Shown here: positions 27,980 through 40,345 of the stretch, in pieces
How the letters are laid out: each line of letters opens with the position of its first letter
Numbering within the stretch: the first letter of the stretch is position 1
From: Nemertoderma westbladi
Taxonomy: Eukaryota > Xenacoelomorpha > Nemertodermatida > Nemertodermatidae
Reading direction: 5' to 3'
Length of the DNA: 44,924 bases
Assembly (NCBI GenBank): GCA_032718475.1
Contig: JAUCBJ010004307.1
Coordinates: 1 to 44,924 of the forward strand
The notes under the pieces: generated by a model
Database searches by the model: none
What the model saw: the letters and a program-made list of their open reading frames with translations, nothing else
Told to the model about the DNA's origin: nothing
Made by a program: the position numbers and the translations under genes

Positions 27980-30900
27980 TTAGGCACTGTCGGTTTCCTT
28001 CTCATACGTAAGTGCTCGATACACTGCGGTATTTATTAAGTAACAGGATTCGTTTTCGTCTGAGAATTCGTCCGTATAGAATCCTTCCATCTCAGAACTT
28101 TGGTCAGTGTCGTTCACATCACTGAATTGGACATGTAGTTCGGACTCACTTACCTGACTCGAGCTGTTTTGTTCGAATTCAGTGTGCAACAAGATATGAT
28201 GTTTTGCGCCGCACTTTGCACACCTTGCGTCGGAGTAACAGGTTCGCCGTTGGTGTCCTCGTCTGAGGCAATTATAACACAACCGCTTATCCCACATGAC
28301 TTCCCGTCTATCGTTTAGTGATTTCCTTAGGAATTCATCACACACACTTAAACGGTGGGGCCCGTCACACAGCACACATTTTGGTTTGATGTTACTTACC
28401 TTACTTTGGGTAACGTTGTGCACACTCGTTCTTTCCTCGGGCTTTCTTACATGAATTCTCTTAGGAGACGTAGGAGGAGTTTTTCTTACTTGTTCTCTCC
28501 TGTCATTGGTTCGAGACTTGAATTTACTTACGTCCTTTAGCGCTTTGTTGTCATAGTAAGATCTTTCAGTGTCTTTCCCGCTGTCTTCCTCTTGAGAAGC
28601 CTGGCTTTCGTCGTCGTCTGTATAACACACTGGTATTACCTTTCTCCTAGAAACGGGTTTCTCACTTACCTTGTTTTCCGGTGTCTTCTCTCTGGACTGC
28701 TTTAGGAGCTGCAATTTCACTTCTCCATCTAAGAATGACATGAGATCAGCCATGGTAGGATCTCTTCGTTGTTGTTCCATCATGTATAACACTGTCTTGT
28801 CCCAGCGTGTACCTACTCCGCCCTTGGGCAAATTAGATACTAAGGCTCCTACAACCATAGAATTCTGGTATTCATGAGACTTACCTAACCAATCTAGTTG
28901 TCTACAGATCTCCTGAATCTCGTCGGAAATCTCTATAATCCCGCTGCTAAGAAACTTTCGGGGCGCCATTAATTTCGCATATAAATACCTAGCTATGTTA
29001 GTCCTATTACCATACCTGATGTTCAGTGTATCCCAAACTTGTCTTAATCCATCTGGATGTCCAATAAACTTTAACGCCATTAACTTGGGAGATCCTTCCA
29101 AGCACTCGATGAGGAATCTAAGTTTCTCTCCATTAGATAGCACAGAGTTATGTATGTTATCTTTGTAATATTCATTAAAAGGTAACCATTTCATCTCATC
29201 TCCATTGAACTTGACGATCTCTCCCACCTTTACCGCTTGACGGGCTTCGGTTCTAGCCATTTGACGCGTAAAACTTTCTTGGGCCATCGTGTTATTTAAT
29301 ATCGAATTATCGGTATATAAATTTCTCGGATTATTATCAAGTCTATATGGGATATCATTGTCAACAGGTTTATAATTACCCTTAATATGGTTTACTATGG
29401 GAGTTTCTACTTCGCTAGCAGTATAGATGCGTGTAGGCTCCACACCTTGCGCATGAAATACTTCAGACATAACAGGTTGACACATTGTTACAGGGGGTGG
29501 TGGTATACCCTTTTGTGTATTTACTAATTTATCGCGTTCTAACGCTATACTTTGCTGCACTTCTTGCAACTCTAACCTACTCTCTCTAATTGTTCCCTTT
29601 AACTGCTGCACAGTTCCCTCCATCTCCTGGGCCTGCTGAGAGGAGCGAGAATGTTGTTCCCTCAGCTGTCCGAGCAGGAGACCCATCTCCCGTCGTCCCT
29701 CATCTACCCACTCGAAACGGGAGGCGCCAACGTTGTAGCGGGCGGACGAGGGACAACGGGCGACAAGTCATGAATATTTCGCTCGGAGTCCAGGACATGA
29801 ACAATTTCAGGGGTGGTTCTGTGGGGCACAGGTAGCTTCGTGCTGTGCAGAGGGAATTTAGAGGTAGGTTCAGGGAGTACAGGTGTCTCTATCACCGAAG
29901 GGGTGGCTTCGAGAACAGGCCTAATTATTTCAGGCTCATCTACTATAGTAGGGAGTCTTTCTATGTTAATTATTTGGTCTGTGGGTTCTGTACTACCTAA
30001 GTCTGTGCTAGCTAGTTGCCTTCTAACAGCTGGGGGCAAATCAGGCAATTTCTGACGGTGGGACATTCTTTTACGTCTGCTTAGGCGAGATCGATTTCCT
30101 CCGCCTTCAGGATCGGTGGTATCGCCTTCCTCAGATGATGTATATCCCTGTCTTTTGGGAGTTGATCGACTCATCATCTGCATATTACTACCTGTTAACT
30201 GTTTATTGAAGTTGTCTTGCCTCTCTTGAAGATTTTCCAACTCTAGTTGGGTTGTCTCTTCAGATGCCCTCCGTTCTGCTTCTGCCACTGCCACTGCCGC
30301 TTTTCTTTCCACTTCGGCTGCTTTTCTTTCCGCTTCTGCCTCTGCCGCTGCCGCTTTTCTTTCCACCTCTACCGCCTTTCTTTCCGCTTCTGCCGCTGCC
30401 ACTGCTGCTGCCACTGCCACTGTCTTTCTGTCTTCTATACGTTTTTTCCTTACTTGTTCTTCTTGAACCTTAGCGATGCGGATGCTTTCATTGAATTTAG
30501 CTTGGTTCGCAGCTAACCTATCCACATCGATTGCGTCCAACACAAGCTTGGCTCCTTCACTATTAGGGCTAAGTCCATCTAGCCTTCTCCTCAACTCTTC
30601 ATCACCTAAAAAACGTTGATAGTCTGACAGATAGATGTCAATGGCATCCCTCTTATGCGGTTTCTCTGCCGTCGCTTCACTTTCCACTTGGGAAAAAGTA
30701 GCGTCTGTTGATTCTCCATGGGTTGAGCGCTCATCCAGCTGGGCTTTCCACTGAGCCGTTCCTTGAACCTGGAGACTCACCCTTTGAAACCAAGTCTTTA
30801 CGGCAACTTGCAACGACGTGTCTTGTCTTCTTTTAGAAGCCTCCTCAAAGGCCGATAAGATTAGCCTGATTCGTTGAATTCTTTCTCTAACTTGATAAAG

Positions 30901-31629
30901 CAGCTGTCCCTGCTCTTGAGGTCCTTGGGGTTGTTGAAACAGTTGTTCTTTTAATCGCTCCATGGAGCTGAAGAATCCCTGTACGTATCCGGCTGCGGAC
31001 CTCTTCCACACAGCTGGATCGATGGTTTCCTTGGTTACTCCCATCCTGTGTATGTCTTCCCAGGCAGCTTCTGATAAGTCAAACGGTAGTCCGGGTCCGG
31101 GGAAGTTCCATTGCGACTCGACAATAGACTTCAGTTCTTCCCTTGTGTATCCCGCATAACTATCTTTAGTCGACCGCTTACTTCTCGCCCAATCGATCTG
31201 GTGTTCTTCCACCGCAGTCAATAACCTAGTGAGTACGGCTGCAGGAAGGCTGAGAAGGGGATCCGAATAAACCGCATCCGTCATCTTTGCTCCGTGCTCG
31301 GGTGTCAGCTCTTCAGTATCCGCACTACTGGAGCTGTCGGGCCGCTGAGAAATAAGTTCTCGGCTCGCGGGTAGTTGCTGTTCTGCTGCTTCTTGGTCCC
31401 GCTTGACCTGAGCTCGAGTGCCTATGATAGACCTATGGTGCTCTACTAGCCTAGGGTCTGACACTACTACTGTAGGGATGACCTTGCTTACAGTAGGAGG
31501 GGACTTGGTCTTTGGTCTCAGACGCTCTATACTCTTAGCTGAGTCCCAGATCTTTTTAAGACCCTGTCTAACACTCATTCTAGCACTTTCTAAGAGACTA
31601 TCTGACAGTGTTTGTTTTGTGTCAGACAT
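27980..31629 (-). pseudogene. gag: BEL/Pao gag of the complete element, split by a 7-base deletion and the 1.3 kb insert
   Basis: Two frames, 31629-29704 (641 codons) and 29686-27980 (568 codons), together align with the single gag frame at 59-4054. The break at about 29705 is a loss of seven bases between two TCG triplets present in the other copy (near 2007). The first part holds the charged N-terminus and a shorter Ala-rich helix. The second holds the DUF1759-like domain (LPFNEYYKDNI, LIECLEGSPKLMALKF) and Cys/His clusters CVLC, CYNCLRRGHQRRTC and CAKCGAKHH. It also has a 17-residue stretch (REQHSRSSQQAQ) absent from the other copy. The second frame ends at a stop formed at the insert border. 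Confidence 0.85.
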
Positions 31630-33598
31630 GTTTGATTGTACAGTTGAATGCCTACTGCTATATTACAGTTAAAGCAAGTCTAGTAATTCAGTATCACTGT
31701 TAGCCTAGTAATTAATTACCGATACTGCTACTCAGTGTAGCGTAATATATATATAATATATTAGAATACCGGTATGCTTATAGTATATATATATAAGTAT
31801 TATCACAGACTAGATTTGTCACAGAATACCGGTATGTAATTTCAGCACAAGTATATATAAATATATAATAGGCCTATCGTGAATACCGGTATACAGCTTA
31901 CACTTATAATATATATAAGTATAATTATGAACTAGAATTAATTACAGAATACCGGTATATAATTTAGCCTAAATTTATAGAAATAAATATAATAAGCCTA
32001 TCGCGAATACCGGTATGTCAATTATTTTAAATAATTGAATTTCTGAATTTTTAGGGGTTACTTGGTTACTTTACTTACTTTATTACCGTTATTTGAGCAG
32101 TAGTCCAACTGATATTGAGACCTAATTGTTGTATGACAGGCCTACTATTTATAAATCGTTTGAGTTGATTTATAATATATATATACCCGTATAATGGGTT
32201 TTGTCAATATTTGAAATAAATGTTATTATTTCTGGGAAGGAGTCACTACACAGAAGCTGTGCGCTCTCAGTGAAGTGCTACTTGTTGGACACTAAAACAA
32301 ATAATTCTAATTTACCTAAGTTACTTAATACTACAAATTACGTACAATTCGGGGTGAGATTACAATCTCTAAATAAACACAAAAATTACACGTACGAATT
32401 TTTAGGGTAATTTTACAAGAAGTCTACAAACCAGCCTAACAAAGGGTTAGAATATCTGGTTATTACAAACGGACAGGGTACTACGGTATTTGAAAATAAT
32501 AAGTAGTAGTAAATATACTGCATTGTCCAGATAGGAAAAATACCACCATCTGACGACTTATAGCCGTATCGCTATAAGTACTACGTTATGTATCACGGAG
32601 TGTTCCTACCTAGAAGTTAATTACCGCGGTCTACCAGAACCAACGTGCCTATTAACCACTTTACAACACAAATATACTGCCTACACACTAATTACCTTCG
32701 GAAAGCACTGTACACTAAACCCTAAATTAGATACAAGTACTTATACAACAAATAATCAGTAGTTAAAATACTTGAACAGCTAAAAGAACCACGGTATCTG
32801 CTGGAGTGACCGGGGCACAAAATCACCAGTCTTTACCTACGCCAAGCAGCCCTGATGTAGTACCGGGGTTAATTTAACTATAACGGTATATATAACAAGC
32901 ACAATTACTGTAGGAATAAACTTGGGGTATGAATGTTGCGAATAATCGCATAAACTCTGAATAATAAATATTACGCTACCCGTACAAACTACTCAAACAA
33001 AATACAAACCAAACGCTGGCAGACTACTATCAAGCCTAAATAAACTACAGGACATGCAGACTCCGAAATGGTTAGTTAGTATGCGTTCTAACCTAGTAGT
33101 ACGACTTATTCTTTTGGTGGGGGATTTACCTTACAGCTCTAGCTGCCCCTACGTTCCTAACCGGCACTTTATCGGACATACACTCTACATGCACTGCAAT
33201 CCGTTCAGACCTATCAACAGTCAGACAACAGTCCAGCCTACAAATTATCTGTACGATCTGAGCAGGCTTACACGTCTTCTGCTCAATATTAGCCTACAAA
33301 TAAATAAAACTGACAGAAACAAGTAAACCATACAAAGGAATAAGGGGTGATCAATCCCTAATCCCCTAACAGCCTACAATATACAATATATCACAATCGA
33401 AATAATACTGATGTACCTATACTGCTGTAAGTACCGGTTCCGGTGGTTAGGTAGTTAGGCCTACAGGTTACCGGTCGACCGGTACTTCAGCTTTATTGCT
33501 TGCTGCAATAAAGAAGCAATAACTGTTACTGTTCTTACCAGAACAATATTAAACTGTATTTATTGCCTACACTGCAATCTAGATTAAATACTGTTATT
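31630..33598 (-). other. Leader of the complete retroelement with ACCGGT palindromes
   Basis: About 2 kb without a gene. ACCGGT lies at 31768, 31828, 31885, 31951 and 32009 near gag, and at 33433, 33470 and 33478 near the LTR. The TTAA site that received the 711-bp transposon in the other element is unoccupied here near 32330. The 9-bp hairpin is at 33491-33513. The bases beside the LTR on the minus strand start ATAACAG and do not resemble a usual TGG-starting primer-binding site. Confidence 0.7.
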
Positions 33599-34695
33599 GT
33601 TCGCGCTTTTAAGACCTTTGGCAGTTTAACCCGCCAAATCTATATGTCTTCTAGGTTATAAATCGACTTTAGCCTATGACAAGTATTTGATACAAATAAA
33701 TCCAACATTAGCCGAAGCCAGTCTATGCGCGACCATTCACCCGCTGGATATACCCGGGAGACTGGATTCGGATGCTTTAATTTGATTGCGGTGCAGGCCT
33801 ACCGTACTATTCGATTGATCGTTAATATATAATCTCTGACAAATATTATTCACTTTCGGGAAATATTAGCAGTTCCTTTAGGACGTGGCGCTCTATCCAT
33901 ATAAACAGAGTTATGACTTACACTATACACAACTTATAGATCACAAAAGGTGCATTCTTTAGGAAATGCTTTGTTACTCGGTCAAGCACATACAGACTAT
34001 TGCACACCACTGCACACTGAATTGCCGATATTCACTGATTTTAATCATGTATAAAGAGAACAGCAACCGACATTTGTAGGGCCTATTAAGTAGCATTGAA
34101 TTCACTACAAACCACGATAATGTATGTCGCAATTGCTATATGTAACCAGTCTCTCTAACCTTAGTGTATCAAGAAGATTGGGGTTTCTGATCGTTTATCA
34201 ATATTCTCCAAATAACAATATGCAAACGAATGATACATTTAATAACAAACCGTAAATAGCAGTAAATAATGCGGTGAAAAGCAGTTTGAGTTTACAGCAC
34301 GTAGTATGCAGTACTGTGCCAGACCAGGTAGGTAGTGTGCCAAGTTAACCAAGATAACAGTTTTGTGATCTTATAATTAAAGACGTTCTAATGTTGGAAA
34401 ATTCAGAAACATTCCACAGCCGATGATGTTCTAAGCTGGGAAAAACGTCATTACTGAATCATGTGATTCGTGGTATACATTTTACACACAAAGAGGTAAT
34501 CTATCACTGTGATTGGTCAACTGTTGTTCTGATTGGTTGATCGAACGGAACAAAGAGGCTACACAAGTACAGCAAATCAGCCAACCAGCGGGCGGATTGT
34601 GCCACTAGAAGATACAGTTTAGAGGATTTGAGCGAATGGGGGAAAACTGGATTACGAATGGAAAAGGCCAGTTATATCCCCCAAAAGCTTTTACA
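33599..34695 (-). repeat. 5' LTR of the complete retroelement
   Basis: 1,097 bases, bounded like the 3' LTR by TGTTCGCGC and CTTTTACA. It lacks about 8 bases (GGGATGGC-like) present at 21855 in the other LTR. GTATC follows at 34696-34700. Confidence 0.9.
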
Positions 34696-34747
34696 GTATC
34701 CGATAATCTACGAAATCGATGGAACATTTTAATCGCCACTATTAGAA

Positions 34748-35524
34748 TGCCACCCCAAATTAAATGATTTCACACCAAAAAAAATTATTTTGCACCAAAT
34801 ATATTTTTTTCTAACACCAATTTACATCCCCCAATTTTGAAAATCTCTCTCATCAAAAACAATAATTCATCCACAGAAAACAATAATTCATCCCCAGAAA
34901 ACAATATTTCATCCCCAAAAACAATTATTCACTCCCCCCAAAACAATTATTCATTCCCCAAAAAATTATGTGTACAATACAAAGACCCAATTATAAAGAC
35001 CTTCATAATCTTGAAACATGTCTTAACTTTCGTTTATTGTTTTGGTTTCCCCAATACACCTCAGTAACCTGCTCCTTTAATAAACCTGTTCCTTTAAACG
35101 GCAAGGGGACATAACGCTCTTTGGAACCAAATGCGACTTTACCTCTTTGTTTTGTACAGAACGGGCACTAAAGTCTTGGGACTATGTTTTGTATTCACCC
35201 GACGATCCTGGTACCAATAGTCTGCAACCGAGAGTTTGTAACTAAGAGTCTGTTTATTTTGGTAGAATATATGATTATTTTGGGGGATTATGTATCTATT
35301 TTGGGGGATTATGTATTTATTTTGGGGGAAAATGTATTTTATTTATTCTTAGGAAAATTTTTATTTATTTTGGTGTTTGAATAATTTTATTTGGGGTGAC
35401 TTTATTTTATTTGGTGTTGAATAATTTTTTTGGGGTAACATTATTTAAATTGGTGTAATACTGCATAATTTTTTAATGAAAATGTTCATAAATTTTGGTG
35501 TGACTTAAATTAAATTGGTAGCCC
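34748..35524. mobile_element. Foldback-like element with long arms built of short repeats
   Basis: The left arm (34748 to about 34970) and right arm (about 35240-35524) are imperfect inverted copies: GCCACC..AATTAAAT and TCACACCAAAA outermost. Further in are tandem CCCCAAAA(C/T)AAT.ATTCAT-type units on the left and ATTTTGGGGGATTATGTAT units on the right. The middle 250 bases are unique. Arms made of tandem repeats recall FB/Galileo-type foldback elements, but no target duplication was found. Confidence 0.55.
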
Positions 35525-35696
35525 ATTTTAAATTAGAGTTAAGGATTGATTAACCAACAACAAAACCAAAATAATAAACCATTAATTTTTACTTGATGGA
35601 TACGAGTTGTCTGTATACACATTAATTAATGGAATTACAATAATAATTACATAGAAAGACACTGCCTATTATTGTTACTATTATTGGTACTATTGT

Positions 35697-35833
35697 AATA
35701 ACGGGATGTACGGTACATTAAAGTGCCTAACGGTGGCCCTACTCAACTAGTCTGAGTGTCTGCAGTACTAAACGGAGGGACGGTACATTAAAGTACTACC
35801 CGGACTCAACTACTGTAGTTTGTGTGTCTGCAG
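35697..35833 (+). promoter_or_regulatory. Duplicated 3' splice acceptor before the last exon
   Basis: CGGTACATTAAAGT...CTCAACTA...GTGTCTGCAGTACTAA occurs twice, with AG ending at 35765 and 35833, 68 bases apart. Only the second gives the correct frame. Use of the first would shift the frame because 68 is not a multiple of three. Confidence 0.7.
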
Positions 35834-36053
35834 TACTAACGAGAATAATTATGATTCTTACAGCATCGGAATAGGATTCGCTAAATCATACATTGACCAA
35901 TTTGCAAAAGTTCTCGCCAGCGGAGCATCAAAAGAAATCTACAATGTTTTGAAGACAACAAAGCTAGTAAAACCAAAGAGAATATTGCAGGTACTAAAGA
36001 ATATTGAATGGGCCAAGAACAACTTTGACCATATGGTTACATGGACATTATAG
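35834..36053 (+). CDS. M1 aminopeptidase-like gene, terminal exon
   Basis: The exon begins after TGTCTGCAG. Its first base completes the split codon (Ser) left by the exon at 21225-21386. About 72 residues follow to a TAG at 36051-36053: NENNYDSYSIGIGFAKSYIDQFAKVLAS, then KPKRILQVLKNIEWAKNNFDHMVTWTL. The pattern 'F...VL..IEWAKNN...V..WL' near the stop is typical of the C-terminal helix of M1 aminopeptidases. No hydrophobic or GPI-signal tail is present, unlike several insect aminopeptidase N proteins, so membrane attachment, if any, would be N-terminal. Confidence 0.8.
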
Positions 36054-36819
36054 GTTACATATTATAATCTACATATAGATTATTGGTTACATGGACATTA
36101 TAGACTGATTATTCGATTATTATTTGTAACTTTATAGGTTTATTTATTCGGTGCACTACTGTAGCTTGGTTTTAAAGTTAGAGTCACCAAGATTCAGTCA
36201 CCTCATACATCGGCTGCTAGGTAAGCGAACCTCACTGCACCCCGTCGTGGTGATTCCGTGACTGTTGAGTTCCTACTGGGTGCGGGTAACCGACTGCAGT
36301 CATCTAGGAGTCGCGATCCGATTGGTTCCGCCTCCAATGCCCATCCCGATTGGAGGAATCACGGAGTCCAACATTGTTACCAACCTCTCTGCCAGGCCTA
36401 TAGTTTTGCTCTAGTTACTTGGAGAAAGAATAAACCACTTTAGTTAGTTTACACTTTCCATTAAAACTTAATAATTAATTTAAATCTTCCCGATACGTTA
36501 TTTCCACCCCCAAATAGTTAGTTAATTGGTAATAAACTACAACGCCTTTAAACGAACCTGCCCATCAAACCAGTACCCTGAGTGAGCTGTTCCGGTTCTC
36601 TAAAAATTCGACGAAGCTGAGAGAAAAAAAATGGTCTATTTGATCTCCCAGCCACTATTACTTGGACAGATAACAATGAATTATTATATATTAAGATGGA
36701 AATTTAATAGTCAAAGGGAAGGGACTTACTTTGTTGACGAAGTTAGATTTGTTATATCTATTATTATGATGTTGAATAAAGTGTTTTTAATTTGTTTATT
36801 TTCAAAAGCCTTTAAACAC
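36054..36819 (+). other. 3' untranslated region and downstream sequence
   Basis: The last 20 coding bases, TGGTTACATGGACATTATAG (36034-36053), are repeated at 36084-36103. A more GC-rich patch with short inverted pieces (TTCCGCCTCCAAT and ATTGGAGGAATC, 36325-36365) follows. AATAAA occurs at 36429-36434 and again at 36531-36536. No further gene is seen before the satellite. Confidence 0.6.
36429..36434 (+). terminator. Candidate polyadenylation signal of the aminopeptidase-like gene
   Basis: AATAAA is 376 bases after the stop codon. A second AATAAA at 36531 is an alternative. Cleavage at either would end the transcript before the 38-bp satellite. Confidence 0.45.
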
Positions 36820-37183
36820 TTTCCCCTGGTATGCAGATAATATCTATTCCCCTGGTGTGGGCGGAACAATGCAGATAATATCTATTCCCCTGGTATGGGC
36901 GGAACAATGCAGACAATGTATATTCCCCTGGTATGGGCGGAACAATGCAGACAATATCTATTCCCCTGGTATGGGCGGAACAATGCAGACAATGTATATT
37001 CCCCTGGTATGGGCGGAACTATGCAGATAATATCTATTCCCCTGGTATGGGCGGCACCATGCAGACAATATATATTCCCCTGATATGGGCGGAACAATGC
37101 AGACAATATCTATTCCCCTGGTATGGGCGGAACAATGCAGACAATGTATATTCCCCTGGTATGGGCGGAACAATGCAGACAAT

Positions 37184-37640
37184 ATCGATTCCCCTGGTGT
37201 GGGCGGCACCATGCAGACAATATATATTCCCCTGATGTGGGCGGCACCATGCAGACAATATATATTCCCCTGGTATGGCGGCACAATGCATACAATATCT
37301 ATTCCTCTGGTATGGGCGGAACAATGCAGACAATATCGATTCCCCTGGTGTGGGCGGCACCATGCAGACAATATATATTCCCCTGATGTGGGCGGCACCA
37401 TGCAGACAATATATATTCCCCTGGTATGGCGGCACAATGCATACAATATCTATTCCTCTGGTATGGGCGGAACAATGCAGACAATATCGATTCCCCTGGT
37501 GTGGGCGGCACCATACAGACAATATATATTCCCCTGATATGGGCGGAACAATGCAGACAATATCTATTCCCCTGGTATGGCGGCACAATGCAGACAATAT
37601 CTATTCCCCTGGTATGGGCGGAACAATGCAGACAATATCG
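37184..37640. repeat. Higher-order repeat, period 151 bp (four units), about three copies
   Basis: A 37-bp unit with GGTATGGCGG (one G lost) recurs at 37271, 37422 and 37573, each 151 bases apart. The three 38-bp units between carry the same variants in the same order. Confidence 0.8.
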
Positions 37641-40345
37641 ATTCCCCTGGTGTGGGCGGCACCATGCAGACAATATATATTCCCCTGATATGGGCGGCAC
37701 AATGCAGACAATATCTATTCCCCTGGTATGGGCGGAACAATGCAGACAATATCGATTCCTCTGGTGTGGGCGGCACCATGCAGACAATATATATTCCCCT
37801 GATATGGGCGGCACAATGCAGACAATATCTATTCCCCTGGTATGGGCGGAACAATGCAGACAATATCTATTCCCCTGGTATGGGCGGCACCATGCAGACA
37901 ATATCTATTCCCCTGGTATGGGCGGAACAATGCGGACAATATATATTCCCCTGGTATGGGCGGAACAATGCAGACAATATATATTCCCCTGGTATGGGCG
38001 GAACAATGCGGACAATATATATTCCCCTGGTATGGGCGGAACAATGCAGACAATATATATTCCCCTGGTATGGGCGGAACAATGCAGACAATATATATTC
38101 CCCTGGTATGGGCGGAACAATGCGGACAATATATATTCCCCTGTTATGGGCGGAACAATGCAGACAATATATATTCCCCTGGTATGGGCGGCACCATGCA
38201 GACAATATATATTCCCCTGGTATGGGCGGAACAATGCAGAAAATATATATTCCCCTGGTATGGGCGGAACAATGCAGACAATATCGATTCCCCTGGTATG
38301 GGCGGAACAATGCAGACAATATCGATTCCCCTGGTGTGGGCGGCACCATGCAGACAATATATATTCCCCTGAAATGGGCGGCACAATGCAGACAATATCT
38401 ATTCCCCTGGTATGGGCGGAACAATGCAGACAATATCGATTCCCCTGGTATGGGCGGTACAATGCAGACAATATCTATTCCCCTGACGTGGGCGGCACCA
38501 TGCAGATAATATCTATTCCCCTGGTATGGGCGGTACAATGCAGACAATATCTATTCCCCTGACGTGGGCGGCACCATGCAGATAATATCTATTCCCCTGG
38601 TATGGGCGGAACAATGCAGACAATATATATTCCCCTGGTATGGGCGGAACAATGCAGACAATATCGATTCCCCTGGTGTGGGCGGCACCATGCAGACAAT
38701 ATATATTCCCCTGAAATGGGCGGCACAATGCAGACAATATCTATTCTCCTGGTGTGGGCGGCACCATGCAGACAATATCTAATCCCCTGGTATGGGCGGA
38801 ACAATGCGGACAATATATATTCCCCTGGTATGGGCGGCAACATGCAGACAATATATATTCCCCTGATATGGGCGGAACAATGCAGACAATATCTATTCCC
38901 TTGGTATGGCGGCACAATGCAGACAATATCTATTCCCCTGGTTTGGGCGGAACAATGCAGACAATATTGATTCCCCTGGTGTGGGCGGCACCATGCAGAC
39001 AATATATATTCCCCTGATGTGGGCGGCACAATGCAGACAATATCTATTCCCCTGATGTGGGCGGCACCATACAGACAATATCTATTCCCCTGGTATGGGC
39101 GGAACAATGCAGAAAATATCTATTCCCCTGGTGTGGGCGGCACCATGCAGACAATATCTATTCCCCTGGTGTGGGCGGCACCATGCAGACAATATCTATT
39201 CCCCTGGTATGGGCGGAACAATGCAGACAATATATATCCCCCTGGTGTGGGCGGCACCATGCAGACAATATCTATTCCCCTGGTATGGGCGGAACAATGC
39301 AGACAATATCTATTCCCCTGGTATGGGCGGCACCATGCAGACAATATCTATTCCCCTGGTATGGGCGGAACAATGCAGACAATATATATCCCCCTGGTGT
39401 GGGCGGCACCATGCAGACAATATCTATTCCCCTGGTATGGGCGGAACAATGCAGACAATATCTATTCCCCTGGTATGGGCGGAACAATGCAGACAATATC
39501 TATTCCCCTGGTATGGGCGGAACAATGCAGACAATATCTATTCCCCTGGTATGGCGGCACAATGCAGACACTATCTATTCTCCTGATATGGGCGGAACAA
39601 TGCAGACAATATCTATTTCCCCTGGTATGGGCGGAACAATGCAGACAATATCTATTCCCATGGTATGGGCGGAACAATGCAGACAATATATATTCCCCTG
39701 GTATGGGCGGGACAATGCAGACAATATCGATTCCCCTGGTGTGGGCGGCACCATGCAGACAATATATATTCCCCTGATATGGGCGGCACAATGCAGACAA
39801 TATCTATTCCCCTGGTATGGGCGGAACAATGCAGACAATATCTATTCCACTGGTATGGGCGGAACAATGCAGACAATATATATTCCCCTGGTATGGGCGG
39901 CACAATGCAGACAATATCTATTCCCCTGGTATGGGCGGAACAATGCAGACAATATCTATTCCCCTGGTATGGGCGGCCCCATGCAGACAATATATATTCC
40001 CCTGATATGGGCGGCACAATGCAGACAATATCTATTCCCCTGGTGTGGGCGGCACCATGCAGACAATATCTATTCCCCTGGTATGGGCGGAACAATGCAG
40101 ACAATATCTATTCCACTGGTATGGGCGGAACAATGCAGACAATATATATTCCCCTGGTATGGGCGGCACAATGCAGACAATATCTATTCCCCTGGTATGG
40201 GCGGAACAATGCAGACAATATCTATTCCACTGGTATGGGCGGAACAATGCAGACAATATATATTCCCCTGGTATGGGCGGCACAATGCAGACAATATCTA
40301 TTCCCCTGGTATGGGCGGCCCCATGCAGACAATATATATTCCCCT

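Larger units (their letters stand above)
21521..34695 (-). mobile_element. Full-length but defective BEL/Pao retrotransposon with two LTRs and a 5-bp target duplication
   Basis: LTRs at 21521-22626 and 33599-34695 share TG...CA ends and about 99 percent identity, apart from one short deletion. GTATC is duplicated outside both ends, so this is a clean insertion into the aminopeptidase intron. On the minus strand the order is 5' LTR, a 2 kb leader, gag (frameshifted), a 1.3 kb foreign insert, protease fused to a remnant of pol, a 1.6 kb non-coding stretch, a 258-codon accessory ORF, a small basic ORF, polypurine tract and 3' LTR. RT and integrase are absent, so it would need help from another copy to move. 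Confidence 0.92.
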
